NCBI RefSeq assembly: GCF_900105515.1
Contig: NZ_FNSY01000001.1
Span: 7,056,001-7,120,000 of the forward strand
Length of the DNA: 64,000 nt
Origin: Streptomyces sp. 2131.1
Lineage (GTDB): Bacteria > Actinomycetota > Actinomycetes > Streptomycetales > Streptomycetaceae
Direction: 5' to 3'
Shown: positions 36,719 through 46,385 of the stretch, one piece after another
How positions within the stretch are numbered: the first letter of the stretch is position 1
Layout of the letters: the number at the start of each line of letters is the position of its first letter
Notes under the pieces: generated by a model
The model's input: only the letters and a program-made list of their open reading frames with translations
What the model was told of the DNA's origin: nothing
Databases searched by the model: none
Made by a program: the position numbers and the translations under genes

Positions 36719-37633
36719 ATGTTCACTCCTGCGCAATCCCGGACGAAGACCGTCGCGATCAAGCCCATCACCGTTCCCACCAGTGACCGGGCGATGCCCC
36801 TGCAGGTCAAGGTGACCGCACCGGCCGAGGGTCGCGGTCTTCCGGTCATCGTGTTCTCCCACGGCAACGCGTGGTCGATGGACGGCTACGAGCCGCTGGT
36901 CGACCGTTGGGCCGCCGCTGGCTTCGTGGTCGTGCAACCGACCCACCTGGACTCGCGTCGCAACGCCATAGGGTTCGACGATCCGCGTTTCGGCACCATC
37001 TGGCGCGTGCGCATCGACGACCTCCACGCGGTGCTGGACCACCTCGACGGCATCCTCGCCGAGGCCGGCGACCTGATCGACCGCGCTGATGCGACACGGG
37101 TCGCCCTGGCCGGTCACTCGTGGGGCGCCCAGACCGTCGGCGCTCTCCTCGGGGCTCGGGTACTGGATGCCGAGGGCGCTCCTGGCGAGGACTTCTCCCA
37201 CGACGGAGCAAAGGCGGGCGTGCTCATCGCCGCGACCGGCACGGGCGACTCGCTCACGCCGTTCGCCGTCGAGCATCTGCCCTTCATGAGGCCGGACTAC
37301 GCCACCATGACCACAGCGGCACTCGTCATCGCCGGCGACAAGGACCAGTCAAAGATGTCCACGCGCGGACCGGACTGGTTTCTCGACGCCTTCGACCTCA
37401 GCCCCGCCCCCAAACGTCTCCTCGTCGTCCCCGGCGGAGAGCACACCCTGGGCGGCATCGCCGGGGAAGCCGTGAGCGAGACCAGCGACACGGACACCGA
37501 CCGGGTCGCCCTCGTCGCCGACGCCGTCACCGCATACCTCCTCGACGCCCTAGACCGCGACCCCGATGCGTGGTCCCGCTTCCGTGACGACACCGAAGCC
37601 CTCGAGAAGGCGTCCTTCCAGCACAAGGACTGA
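36719..37633 (+). CDS. Alpha/beta hydrolase (chlorophyllase/PAF-acetylhydrolase-like)
   Basis: The 304-residue protein starts at ATG 36719 after AGGAA. The nucleophile elbow is GHSWGAQ, and the oxyanion segment follows PVIVFSHGN. The Asp is probably in VIAGDKDQSK, and the His in VVPGGEHTLGG. No signal peptide is present, so it is probably cytosolic. The substrate, likely an ester or lactone, is unknown. Its promoter carries the TetR operator pair. A strong hairpin follows, and a homologue lies directly downstream. Confidence 0.9.
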   Translation: MFTPAQSRTKTVAIKPITVPTSDRAMPLQVKVTAPAEGRGLPVIVFSHGNAWSMDGYEPLVDRWAAAGFVVVQPTHLDSRRNAIGFDDPRFGTIWRVRIDDLHAVLDHLDGILAEAGDLIDRADATRVALAGHSWGAQTVGALLGARVLDAEGAPGEDFSHDGAKAGVLIAATGTGDSLTPFAVEHLPFMRPDYATMTTAALVIAGDKDQSKMSTRGPDWFLDAFDLSPAPKRLLVVPGGEHTLGGIAGEAVSETSDTDTDRVALVADAVTAYLLDALDRDPDAWSRFRDDTEALEKASFQHKD

Positions 37634-37653
37634 CCCAGCCCACTGCTGCCCCT

Positions 37654-37694
37654 TCCCGGCCCGTCGCCCGCCGCACGGCAGCGGCGGGCCGGGA
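37654..37694 (+). terminator. Hairpin after first hydrolase
   Basis: TCCCGGCCCG (37654-37663) pairs with CGGGCCGGGA (37685-37694). Inner GCCCGCCG/CGGCGGGC sequence can extend the fold. It starts 20 bp past the stop. Confidence 0.55.
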
Positions 37695-37836
37695 GACCTC
37701 TCGCACCCACCACGCCGGTGATGCACCGAAGCCCGGCGGTCAGAGCCAGAAGTCCACGATGAGCCACGCCCCGGTCAGCCGCTGCTCCCGTGCTGCGGAG
37801 CAGCGACCCTCAGGTTTCGCAGCCCCTGGACATTGC

Positions 37837-38994
37837 ATGACCGACCACATCGCCATCCCGGCCCGCGCCGGCGACGACCTGTTCGGGCCGCTCGTCTCGG
37901 TCGCTCCGGTCGCTTACCCCTCACGCGACCGCCCGGCGGAACTGCAGGTACGACTGACCGCGCCGATGACGGACCGGGCGCTGCCCATCGTCGTCCTGTC
38001 GCACGGGCACGGTCCGTCCCAGTACGTCTCGTCGCTCTACGGCTACGCCCCGCTCGCCAACTATCTCTCGGTCAGCGGGTTCGCGGTCCTTCAGCCGACC
38101 CACCTGGACTCGGCCACCCTCGGCCTGCGGCACGCCGACAGCCCCGAAGCCTCCTTGTACTGGCGCTCCCGCGCACGCGAAGTGTCGTCGGTGCTGGACC
38201 ACCTGGGCGTTCTCGACAAGGTCGTCCCGGACGTGGCGGCCCGCATGGACACCGGCAGGATCGCCGGCGTCGGCCATTCGATGGGCGGCCACACGGCGAG
38301 CATGGTGCTGGGCGCCCAGCCTCGCGACCTCGCCACGGGGTACAGGGGGAACGCGAGGGACGAGCGAGTGAGCGCCGGAGTGGTGATGGCCGCGCCGGGA
38401 CGCGGAGGCGATGCCCTCAATCCCCGTGCCGCCCGTCACTACCCCGTCCTCAACGACACCGACTTCACCACCATGGCACCCCCGACCCTGGTCGTAGCAG
38501 GAGACCAGGACTACGCCCACCACCTGAACGTCGTCGGGGCCGCGTGGCAGACCGACGCCCTTCACCTGGCGCCCGGGCCCAAGTTCCTACTCGACGTCCA
38601 CGGCGGTGAGCACAGCCCCGGTGGAATCTCCGGCTACGACTCCGCGGAGACGACGGACGAGAACTTCACCCGCGCACTCCTGGTCCTGGAGACAACCGCA
38701 GCGTTCCTGCGCACCCAACTGGCCGTCGACGACCGGGCCTGGAACGTGGTGACGGCACAGCTTGCCCGCGAAGACTCCGCCTCCGCAACGGTGCACGAGA
38801 GGCCGAAGGACATCCTCGGTGGACGGACGCACATCTGCGCCGCGTTCAGCAGGGTGACGACTTCCACGTCGCGCCGGATCAGGACGCCGACCGGACGCCC
38901 GGCCGGCTCATCCGGGTGTGGGCGGTCGCCCTCGACGGCGACGTCTACGTCAGGTCGGCGACGCGGAACTCGCGGTGGTTCCACTCCGCCGTGA
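37837..38994 (+). CDS. Second alpha/beta hydrolase, 3' end fused out of frame
   Basis: From ATG 37837 the first ~330 residues are a homologue of the previous gene: PIVVLSHGHGPSQYVSSLYG, GVGHSMGGHTASMV as the nucleophile elbow, and LVVAGDQDYAHH, VHGGEHSPGGISGYDSAET for the Asp and His. After about ERPKD the frame runs into DUF2255-coding DNA in the wrong frame and ends in Arg/Ser/Thr-rich text. So the core enzyme is complete, but its last ~55 residues are an artefact of a deletion. It may still be active. It was probably a tandem duplicate of the upstream gene. Confidence 0.85.
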   Translation: MTDHIAIPARAGDDLFGPLVSVAPVAYPSRDRPAELQVRLTAPMTDRALPIVVLSHGHGPSQYVSSLYGYAPLANYLSVSGFAVLQPTHLDSATLGLRHADSPEASLYWRSRAREVSSVLDHLGVLDKVVPDVAARMDTGRIAGVGHSMGGHTASMVLGAQPRDLATGYRGNARDERVSAGVVMAAPGRGGDALNPRAARHYPVLNDTDFTTMAPPTLVVAGDQDYAHHLNVVGAAWQTDALHLAPGPKFLLDVHGGEHSPGGISGYDSAETTDENFTRALLVLETTAAFLRTQLAVDDRAWNVVTAQLAREDSASATVHERPKDILGGRTHICAAFSRVTTSTSRRIRTPTGRPAGSSGCGRSPSTATSTSGRRRGTRGGSTPP

Positions 38995-39224
38995 CGTATG
39001 GGTGCGGTGCGGTCGCCGTCGCGGACAGGGAAGTGCGGGTGGTGTTCTCGCCGGCCGACGACGAGGCGGCGAAGGACCGGGCCGACGAGGCGTTCCGCGC
39101 CAAGTACTCCAAAAATCCGTACTTCTCCGAGGGCCTGCTCAAGAACTCGCGGCACCAGATCGCCCCCCGGCCGCTGTGGGCAGGGAACTGCAGGGCCCGA
39201 TCCCGTGATGGGCACAGGCACTGA
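38822..39224 (+). pseudogene. DUF2255 protein, 5' end lost
   Basis: The frame gives LRRVQQGDDFHVAPDQD, LIRVWAVALDGDVYVRSATR and KDRADEAFRAKYSK. This matches the DUF2255 family (WT.eeL.ri...D.l.iAP...). The start codon region was lost where the sequence joins the hydrolase frame. The C-terminal extension after RHQIAPRP is longer than usual. Confidence 0.75.
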
Positions 39225-39419
39225 GGCCCTGGTAGCCACGTACGTGGTCACACCCGACATCGGCTGACCCCGGCTCACCCGCAGCCGCCCCTCCCGCTCG
39301 CTCGGCTTCTCCAGCGGCAGGACGCCTGAGGCGCCACACCACCAGTTCGTTGACCGCGTGCACGATCCGTCTCGGGGGTCGGGTCAAGAAGAGCCGGCAC
39401 AGGCCGAGCCCGGCCGGCA

Positions 39420-39640
39420 GGCCCACCCCAATTCCGGGCACTACGTCGGGGACTTCATCGCCGGTCGGTCCGAACTGCTCCGACGGGCCGCCGATGTGTT
39501 CGAGTGGGTGCGCTCCAAGGCGCTTGAGGTCGCCGTGACGGGCCGCCACGCATTGTCCGAGGCGGCCCGGACCCACAGCGATTTGCAGGGGCTCGGCGAC
39601 CACCGGCAACCTGTTCCTTATACCCGGAGTGGCCGCTGTC
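39420..39640 (+). pseudogene. Quinone oxidoreductase C-terminal remnant
   Basis: The frame reads RSELLRRAADVFEWVRSKA and VTGRHALSEAARTHSDLQG. After a shift near 39588 it becomes TTGNLFLIPG. This is the C-terminus of zinc-free NADPH:quinone oxidoreductases (MDR family). All upstream domains are missing. Confidence 0.7.
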
Positions 39641-39748
39641 GAATGCCGCGAGGAGACGCAGAGCTGATGTGGGTGACGCTGTCGGGAATCTCGGAGACTG
39701 ACGTGTTCAGGGGAGGGCCGACCGTCAACGCCAAGATCCCCGACAACG

Positions 39749-40939
39749 TCAGGCGCGTCCGTACGGCGTCGGTCTGCCGTGTGGTCCGTGCCAGTCCAGG
39801 CACAGGGCGGTGGCATCGTCCTGTGGATTGTTGTTGCAGGCGTCGGTGACCGCGGTGGCCAGGTGTCGAGCGACCTCACGCGGGTGCTCGGTGGCAGTGT
39901 CGAGGATGAGGCCGGGGAGGTCGACCTTCTGCGCTTGGCGTTCCTGCATGCCATCGGTGTAGAGAACGAGGCGGTCGCCGGGCAGCAGGTCGATGTCCTG
40001 CACCTTGTAGGTGTCATGTGCTGGAACCCCGAAGGGCAGGTTCACGGCCAGGCGCACCTCCTCGACGGTGCCCTCGCGCAGCCGCAGGGGCCAGGGGTGG
40101 CCGGCGTTGACGAGCTGGGCGCTGCTGCCGTCGAGGGCGATGCGCAGCAGCTGCCCGGTTGCGAAGGTTCTTCGTCCGTGTTCGAGGAGGGCTTGGTGGG
40201 TTCGGTGGGCCTGTTCGGCGAGATCAGCTCCGGCGCGGCGTGCGCCGCGCGATGCGTTGACCAGGAGGGTGGCCATGAGCGCGGCGTCGACGTCGTGGCC
40301 CATGGCGTCGGTGATGGACAGGTGGAGGGTGTCTTGGTCGAGGGAGTAGTCGAAGGTGTCGCCGGCGATGTCTGAGGCGGGAACCAGGGCTCCTGCGAGG
40401 GCGAACTCGGTGGCCTCGCAGGCGGAGGCCGAGGGCAGGAGCTGGCGTTGGATCTCTGCGGCCAGGCTGACAGATGTGGTGCGGTTGCCCCAGTGGTAGA
40501 GGTCGGTGAAGCGGCGGTCGGTGACGATGACGTAGGCCAGCGCGTGCGCGACTTCCTCGATTTCTGCTATCACGCCCTGCGTGACCCGGGTGAGGAACAG
40601 TTCCAGCACACCGACGGTGTCGCCCCGATTCGTCACCGGGGCGAGCACGCGCTGCCCGCGCTCGTCCTTTGGCACGTGCACCACCTTTTGGGTGCGCAGG
40701 ACCTCGTCGTAGATGCTGTTGTCGAAGGGAACTTCGTCGGGGCGGCGCTCCTGGGGAGCGATGGACTGCTCGCTGACTCGCAGCAGGCGCTGGCCCACGA
40801 TGTCGACGAACAGGAACGAGACGTGCCGTGCGCCGAACCGCTCGCGCAGATTCTTCGCCACGACATCCAGCGAAGCCACAGGGGCAGCGGCCTCTGCCGC
40901 TTCAAGCACCTCAGCCAGTCCGATTCGATCGCGTACCAC
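39749..40939 (-). CDS. GAF + SpoIIE/PP2C-type phosphatase
   Basis: I chose the GTG at 40939 because GGGAGG lies five bases upstream. The product has 396 residues. Residues ~20-155 form a GAF domain, with VSFLFVDIVGQRLLRVSEQS. Residues ~185-390 form a PP2C_SIG domain with GDTFDYSLDQDTLHLSITDA (Asp metal ligand), NAGHPWPL and DDATALCL. It belongs to the many phosphatases that dephosphorylate STAS-type anti-anti-sigma factors in streptomycetes. No such factor is adjacent, but two STAS genes occur in the window. Confidence 0.92.
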   Translation of the reverse strand: MVRDRIGLAEVLEAAEAAAPVASLDVVAKNLRERFGARHVSFLFVDIVGQRLLRVSEQSIAPQERRPDEVPFDNSIYDEVLRTQKVVHVPKDERGQRVLAPVTNRGDTVGVLELFLTRVTQGVIAEIEEVAHALAYVIVTDRRFTDLYHWGNRTTSVSLAAEIQRQLLPSASACEATEFALAGALVPASDIAGDTFDYSLDQDTLHLSITDAMGHDVDAALMATLLVNASRGARRAGADLAEQAHRTHQALLEHGRRTFATGQLLRIALDGSSAQLVNAGHPWPLRLREGTVEEVRLAVNLPFGVPAHDTYKVQDIDLLPGDRLVLYTDGMQERQAQKVDLPGLILDTATEHPREVARHLATAVTDACNNNPQDDATALCLDWHGPHGRPTPYGRA

Positions 40940-41172
40940 GTCAGCCTCCCTTTTCGTTGGAGACTCGTTTTCCCACTGACGTGCAAAACACCGCACAACT
41001 GTGACTCATGCCATGGCCCGGACGCTCGAGATCAAGAAGGCCGGAAAACAGGCTTCGCTCTCCCCGCCGGCCCGTGGGAAGCGCATGGCGGGTCAAGTCG
41101 AGCCGCCAGCGATTGGGGGATGGGCCTCCAGCGGCTCGCCGCGCGGTTGCAGAAGGCGGTAGCGTCCTCGGC

Positions 41173-41660
41173 ATGCTGGATGGTCCTGGTGTAGCGGCGG
41201 CTCTGCGAAGCGGGGTGCGCACCCGCTCCGATGCGTGGGAGTTCGTGCGCTGGTTCGCCGACGCTTGGATGGGCCGTCCGGTGGATCCGGAAGACGGCTT
41301 CCCCGCCGCAGAGTCGGCGGCGGGGAAGCCGATTTAGGATTCGACCTGCCGACCGCCTTGCGTGAGGGCTATGCATTCTTCGGCCGTCGGGACGACATGA
41401 CCCGACAGCAGGAGCCGCTGGTCAAGCCCTCCGGCCTGTACGTCGATGACGCCCTGGGCGGCGTCCTCGTCTACCGGCGTGAGAACCAGGACTGCGCTGC
41501 ATGGGGGATCCCTCTGGCTCGGATCGAGCAGGACGATCCCCCGGTGGTGGTGGAATCGCATCAGGGGTGGATTCCCGTCCTCGACCGGATGTCCCTGGCA
41601 TGGGTGCGCGGGACGCCCTGCGGGATGTGGTGTGCGGAGAAAGCCCGCCCGCCGCGTTGA
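41173..41660 (+). pseudogene. SUKH (SMI1/KNR4) protein with one-base frameshift
   Basis: From ATG 41173 the frame reads MLDGPGVAAALRSGVRTRSD, AWEFVRWFADAWMGRP and FPAAESAAGKPI, then TAG. One frame over it continues ADLGFDLPTALREGYAFFGR, VKPSGLYVDDALGGVLVYRR and PPVVVESHQGWIPVLDRMSL to 41660. Adding one G to the GGGG run at ~41320 gives a single ~162-residue SUKH-like protein. Such proteins are typical immunity or adaptor proteins of toxin systems. It is either a decayed gene or a missing base in the sequence. Confidence 0.8.
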
Positions 41661-41812
41661 GCCCGATACTCGAGGGGGTCCGCCAGGTCCCGGAGCTCAC
41701 GGCGTCTACAGTGGACCGTTGAGAGTCCTCCGCACGCCCGGCTGGCCGTCGAGGCAGTCCTTGCCTGGTCCGCCGTGAAGGATCACCTACCTGGTCGGCT
41801 ACGCCCTTGCGC

Positions 41813-41923
41813 TGCCGACTGTTCCTGCTCGACCGCAGCCGCGCCAACCGGGCCCGCTGGTGCTCGCTGGCTGTCTGCGGTAACCGCGCGAAGGCGCGCC
41901 GCCACTACGAACGCGCCCGCTGA
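41813..41923 (+). pseudogene. CGNR zinc-finger (ABATE) protein, C-terminal remnant
   Basis: The frame reads CRLFLLDRSRANRARWCSLA and VCGNRAKARRHYERAR before TGA 41923. This is the diagnostic CGNR zinc finger at the end of ABATE-domain regulators. The N-terminal domain is absent. Confidence 0.8.
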
Positions 41924-42561
41924 CCGTTTCCCCTATGCCCGGTACCTCCCCAGTTAGCAGGCACGCGCATTTCGCTCAACAGGCCTCGGTCGGACCGGCG
42001 CCGGGCTTCCTGTCGTCGGCCGGGGGGCGATGATCACGGCGAGGGGCAGGGCTGGGCCGTTGCGCCTTGAGTTCTCACCGGCCGTGGTGAGCTAGCTGCA
42101 TGAGGCGATGCGCCCGCCCGTAAGGGGGCGGGCGCCAGGCCGACAGCGTGCGGCACGCCGAGGAACGTACCCGTGATCGGGTCAACCTCGATGAGGGCGT
42201 TGACGTATGCGTCGGCGACTTGACGAGGAAGCGGATTGCCGATCTGTCATGCGGTCATCCTTCCGTGGAAGCCGACGCCGGTCATCAGTCGTCGAAGGGC
42301 CCGTAACACAGATGCTCCGTACCGATACCGCTCCGTTTGTCTTCGGCGTCCGGCTCCCGCGAGAGAGCGCCGACGGGATCGCCACCGTCCTGGAGGACAT
42401 CGCCACCAACGGACCGCCCCCGGAGGAGGACTGCACGACGCCGGGAGGATCTGCGCGAGACCCCGAAGCCGGCGAACTCCTGCCCCGGTGACAGCCCCGT
42501 GCCACGGCTGCGTCGCGGTAGGCCCCACGCTTTGACCGGTCAGCAGCAGCTCCTCGACCTG
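41924..42561. other. Degraded stretch with a DUF885 fragment
   Basis: The minus strand at about 42130-42245 reads PRQVADAYVNALIEVDPITG and TFLGVPHAVG, the N-terminus of DUF885 proteins. Its start and everything after it are lost. No other supported gene is seen. A forward frame around 42312-42490 (PFVFGVRLPRESADG) is unassigned. Confidence 0.5.
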
Positions 42562-43521
42562 TCACGGCCGTGGTGAGGCCGCGGCCAGGAGAGTGTGTCC
42601 TGCGTCGGTGAGTTCGTACATGGCCGTGCGGCCGGCCCGGCTGCACTCGACCAGCCCGGCCTCCCGCAGGATTGCCAGGTGTTCGCTGGCCGTCGGAGCG
42701 GAGACGTGCACCAGTCCCGCCACCGCCGTCGTCTGCAGGGGTGTGGTGAGCGCGGCAAGGATCCTCGCGCGAGTGACGCCCAGGAGACGGTGGAGAGATC
42801 TCGGAGTGGGGGGCGCCGCCCATAGGTACCGTCCGGACGCCGGGTAGTAGATCACCGGAGTCCATCGGTCCGAAGTGGTGCACTGCACCCGGTCGGTGAT
42901 GAACAGTGACGGAACGAGAACGAGTCCCTCCGGGCAGTCGACGTCGATGTCCACAGGCTTCTCGACGATGACGGTGTCGTCTTCGCACGCCGCTGAGGGG
43001 TGCAGGCGCGGAAGGACTGCGCGTAGTCCCTCGCGGTTGACCTGGATGGCCCGGTCCAGCAACTCCGCACGCAGCGCCTGCCGCATGCCCACCCACTCCG
43101 GCTCCACCACACTCTTCCAGAGGCGGCGCAGCGCATCGGCGGCCTCGGACCTGGCTCGCTCGGGGTCGTCGAGCAGCCGGCCCATGTCTGCCCCGCGTCC
43201 CCTCGTGGCGTCGACCAGTTCCGCGTACGTCTGGTCCGCCGGTGCGGCGAGGAGGGCTTCCATCCCTTCCTCGAACGTCGGCTCACTGGTCCTCGGCGAC
43301 GGGTCGAGGAAGTCGGGCCGATACGCGTCGTCGGCCATGAAGACGGTGAGCGCCCGCAGGTCCGGATGCGAGAGATGGAGGTGGCGACGGCGAAGCCACG
43401 GATGGTACATCGCGTGACGCTGCGGCTCGGTCAACAGCTGGGCGAGGCTCACCACTTCGTGGATCGGTGACATCGCCCACCGCACACTCGCAGCGCCGGC
43501 GCCCAATCGGTAGCGGATCAT
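42562..43521 (-). CDS. ArsR-type regulator with DUF5937 domain
   Basis: The 319-residue protein starts at ATG 43521. Residues ~1-230 form the DUF5937 region common to large streptomycete ArsR proteins (EVVSLAQLLTEPQRHAMYHP, LHLSHPDLRALTVFM). Residues ~245-315 form an ArsR winged helix: GVTRARILAALTTPLQTTA, VHVSAPTASEHLAILREAGL, RTAMYELTDAGH. It diverges from the cupin gene at 43588 with only 66 bp between starts, so it probably controls it. Confidence 0.9.
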   Translation of the reverse strand: MIRYRLGAGAASVRWAMSPIHEVVSLAQLLTEPQRHAMYHPWLRRRHLHLSHPDLRALTVFMADDAYRPDFLDPSPRTSEPTFEEGMEALLAAPADQTYAELVDATRGRGADMGRLLDDPERARSEAADALRRLWKSVVEPEWVGMRQALRAELLDRAIQVNREGLRAVLPRLHPSAACEDDTVIVEKPVDIDVDCPEGLVLVPSLFITDRVQCTTSDRWTPVIYYPASGRYLWAAPPTPRSLHRLLGVTRARILAALTTPLQTTAVAGLVHVSAPTASEHLAILREAGLVECSRAGRTAMYELTDAGHTLLAAASPRP

Positions 43522-43587
43522 CCCCGCATTGTTAGGCCACCGCCGAAGTGAGCGCGAGCGGAACGGTGAAACCCGGAGACTCGGGCC

Positions 43588-44061
43588 ATGACCGACACGG
43601 CATCGAATGCACGGTGTTCCAAGGAATCCGAGCAAGTCCAACAGACGCGAACGATCCGGCTGGGCGTCGGCGGATCGACCATCGAAGTCCTCGCCAGGCC
43701 GGCGGAGACCAGCGCAGTGGTGAGTATCTACCGGTGGCGCATGTCGCCCTCCAGCCGGGGACCTGCCCCGCACTTTCACACGACGTTCAGCGAGACCTTC
43801 ATCGTGGAAGAAGGCGAAGTCGACTACTTCGATGGGCAGGCATGGCGAACCCTGCTGCCCGGCGACACCGCACATGCCCCGATGGGCGGCGTCCACGCCC
43901 TCCGGAAGGAACGCGCCGAGCCGGCCACCCTCCTGATGGCACTCTCGCCAGGTGTACCGCGGGAGGAGTACTTCGCACAGCTCGCCACCATCAACGAGGG
44001 GGAGTTGAGCCGGCTTCACGAAGACCACGACAACCATTTCGTCGACGCCCACGAGCGGTGA
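43588..44061 (+). CDS. Cupin-domain protein
   Basis: The 157-residue protein has the two cupin motifs. Motif 1 is PHFHTTFSETFIVEEGEVDY (two His and a Glu as metal ligands). Motif 2 is PGDTAHAPMGGVHAL with the last His. It starts at ATG 43588 after GGAGAC. Single-domain cupins of this kind are dioxygenases, isomerases or binding proteins. Its neighbour is an ArsR/DUF5937 regulator on the other strand. Confidence 0.9.
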   Translation: MTDTASNARCSKESEQVQQTRTIRLGVGGSTIEVLARPAETSAVVSIYRWRMSPSSRGPAPHFHTTFSETFIVEEGEVDYFDGQAWRTLLPGDTAHAPMGGVHALRKERAEPATLLMALSPGVPREEYFAQLATINEGELSRLHEDHDNHFVDAHER

Positions 44062-44258
44062 CGGCGGCGCACCCTGTCCACTCTCGCCGGACAGCTGGCC
44101 TCAGGTATCCCCTCGGCAGGATCGCCACCGCCGCATGACTCAGCCTCTCCCAACGGCCCTACGTGCACGCCGAGGCCCACCCCGCCTCCGAGCGCCGGGC
44201 TCGCTCCGCCATCGACAGCTTCTACTTCTCCAACACCGCCACGAAAGGGATCCGTCTC

Positions 44259-44635
44259 ATGCTCGCCGCCATCGCCACCACCCTGGCCGCCCTGATTGCC
44301 GCCGCCGTCGTCCTTGTCGGGGCCCGCTCCGTGTGGGCGCCCAGCTCCGCCGTCGGCTTCGGCATCCCCAACACCCGCCCCGACGACCGGCGATGCGATC
44401 GTGGCTGGCCGTCATGGGCGTCCGCGACATCGGCACAGGCCTGATTCTCGGGGTCCTGCTGATCGGCGCCACCACTCACCTGCTGGGCTGGGTCATGCTG
44501 GCCGCTGCACTGATACCCGCCGGTGACGCGGCCGTAGTGGCGCGCAGCAAAGGGTCACACGCCGCCATCTACGGTGTCCACCTCGGCACCGCCGCCATCA
44601 TGGTGATCATCGCTGCCCTCCTGGTTGCGGCATGA
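44259..44635 (+). pseudogene. DUF4267-like membrane protein with one-base frameshift
   Basis: From ATG 44259 (after AAAGGGA) the frame gives MLAAIATTLAALIAAAVVLV, GARSVWAPSSAVGFGIPN and TRPDD. After that the reading shifts by one base to PAMRSWLAVMGVRDIGTGL, LGVLLIGATTHLLGWVMLAA and IPAGDAAVVAR. Adding one C to the CC at ~44389 restores a single ~125-residue, four-helix DUF4267 protein. It is a decay or sequence-error candidate like the SUKH and SUFU genes. Confidence 0.8.
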
Positions 44636-45039
44636 AGGACCAGCGGGAACGCCACCCCGGCCGGCTCCCACACCTCGCCCACCGCCACACCGACAAGCCG
44701 ACCGAAGCGAAGCGGAAGACAGCCCGCACCAGCGACCCACATCGCCGCCCCGGCCGACCTGCGCACCCACCGCCTCGCCGCGACCGGCGGTTCCACGAGC
44801 ACGGGTGAGCACGGGTGAGGCCCTGCGCCATCTGTCCCTCGAGGGCTTGGAGGCCGCCGCCACCGAACTCCGGCGACCCTTGTCCGAGATGGGCGCACGC
44901 GGCGCGGGCGGGGCCGGCTCCACTCACCCGATAGTCGTAAACGAGACCGGCATGGCGCTGCTGCGCCCGAAGCCGGAACTGGCGAAGCTCGCCACCGACC
45001 CGCCCGCGGTGCCGGCCGTCGCCCGGGCCGTTGCCGACG
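44636..45039 (+). other. Unassigned stretch, possibly transposon-derived
   Basis: A frame from GTG 44804 reads STGEALRHLSLEGLEAAATE and IVVNETGMALLRPKPELAKL. It looks coding-like but I cannot name it. It runs into the Mu-type transposase remnant, so it may belong to the same lost transposon. Confidence 0.3.
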
Positions 45040-45360
45040 GGCCCGGCGGGGTGGGGAGTATCGCTCGTACTGGACCGAGGTTGCGTTGCGGTTGCCGGGT
45101 CGTGGAGCACGCTGGCGCCGCAGGGCCTGCTGGACTCGTTGCCTGCGACGGTGCGGGAGCGAGCGCTGGCCTGGGAGGGGCACGTGCGGGAGGTGGAGAC
45201 GGTGTACCCGGGCGGATCCGGTGGGGTCGGCCCTGCGCGGACCGAGTACGACCCGGAGGTGCGGACGCCGGCGCAGCGGGAGGAGGCGAAGGCGGCGGAG
45301 CTGTCGGCGGCGGGGAAGCCCACCAGCGCGGTGACGGTGCGGCGGATGCGGACGGCTCCG
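45040..45360 (+). pseudogene. Mu-type (rve) transposase N-terminal remnant
   Basis: The frame gives LDSLPATVRERALAWEGHVR, ARTEYDPEVRTPAQREEAKA and AELSAAGKPTSAVTVRRMR. This resembles the HTH-containing N-terminal part of Streptomyces Mu/Tn7-like transposases. The catalytic rve core is missing. Confidence 0.6.
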
Positions 45361-45585
45361 TCCGTATGCGGTCCCCATCGCAGCCGATGGGCGCCGGTGG
45401 AGTGGAGACCTGCGTCAGTGCGGCGTGTCGCGGATTCCCACGAAATCCGGTGGAGTCTCAGCCGTCGGAAGTGGTTGGGTCCTGCCCAATGCTTCGCTGG
45501 CACGGCCCGGCACAGTGCGAGGCGCAAGGGCCGAGTCGCAGGCGCGGTCCAGTCCGCGCGTCGTCGAGTGATGGAGGTTGTCGCG

Positions 45586-46374
45586 ATGGCTGGTTATGGG
45601 GCGCTTTCCGACGTATACGAGTGGCTGATCGGGGATGACAGGTTGACCCCCGCCAAGGCAGCCGCGGTCTACTACAGCGATGTCGTGGGCTCTGTGCCGC
45701 CCAACGCACGCGTCCTCGACTGCGCATGTGGAACCGGCCAGCTCGCCGTCGGTCTCGCGAGTCTCGGCCTTGACGTGGTCGCCGCAGACGCCAGCAGCGG
45801 GATGGTTCGCCGGACCGAGAAGGCCGCCGACGAGCAGGGTGTCTCGCTTCGAGCCCTCCGCGCGAGCTGGGACGAGCTGCCCGACCACCTGCAGGACTCC
45901 ACGTTCGATCTGGTGTTCTGCGTCGGCAACTCGCTCGGGCACGCCAAGGGCGCAGCCGGACGCCTGACCGCACTGGAAGCGATGTCGCGGCTGCTGAATC
46001 CGGGTGGACGCCTTGTGCTCCACTCCCGCAACTGGGAGCTCGTGCGCTCCGCCGGCTCACGGGTAGACGTCCGCGATCGACTCATCCGCCGCAACGACCG
46101 CGATGCGGTCGTCAGCTACTACTGGCAGATCGAGCAACGCTGGGCGCAGGAACACTTCCTCGAGATCGTGGTCGCCCAGATCGAGCCGGATGGGGCAGTG
46201 CGAGCCTGCTCGGAGCGGTTGTCCATCTGGCCCTACCGGTACGAGGACCTCGTGGCGCAGTTGCGGAGCGTCGGACTCACGGTGCAGTCCACCACCTTCG
46301 ACCCCGCGAGCGACGGATACCTGGTGGTCGCCGGCCGCGACCAGGCGCGAGGCACGTCCGAGCCGGCACGCTGA
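45586..46374 (+). CDS. Class I SAM-dependent methyltransferase
   Basis: I chose ATG 45586, eight bases after GGAGG. The product has 262 residues. The SAM motif I is VLDCACGTGQLAVGLASLGL, followed by the acidic end of strand 2 (VVAADAS). Motif IV is FDLVFCVGNSLGHA. The C-terminal beta-rich part (VVSYYWQIEQRWAQEHFLEI) resembles glycine/sarcosine-type or small-molecule methyltransferases. The substrate is unknown. It stands alone, flanked by transposon remnants on both sides. Confidence 0.92.
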   Translation: MAGYGALSDVYEWLIGDDRLTPAKAAAVYYSDVVGSVPPNARVLDCACGTGQLAVGLASLGLDVVAADASSGMVRRTEKAADEQGVSLRALRASWDELPDHLQDSTFDLVFCVGNSLGHAKGAAGRLTALEAMSRLLNPGGRLVLHSRNWELVRSAGSRVDVRDRLIRRNDRDAVVSYYWQIEQRWAQEHFLEIVVAQIEPDGAVRACSERLSIWPYRYEDLVAQLRSVGLTVQSTTFDPASDGYLVVAGRDQARGTSEPAR

Positions 46375-46385
46375 TCCGCCTTTCG

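Noticed and set aside
42312..42491. Short forward frame PFVFGVRLPRESADG
   Set aside because: No ribosome site, family or neighbour supports it; left as unassigned in the degraded stretch.
43522..44052. N-terminal extension of the ArsR/DUF5937 frame
   Set aside because: It lies antisense to the cupin gene and has no conserved sequence; ATG 43521 gives the normal family start.
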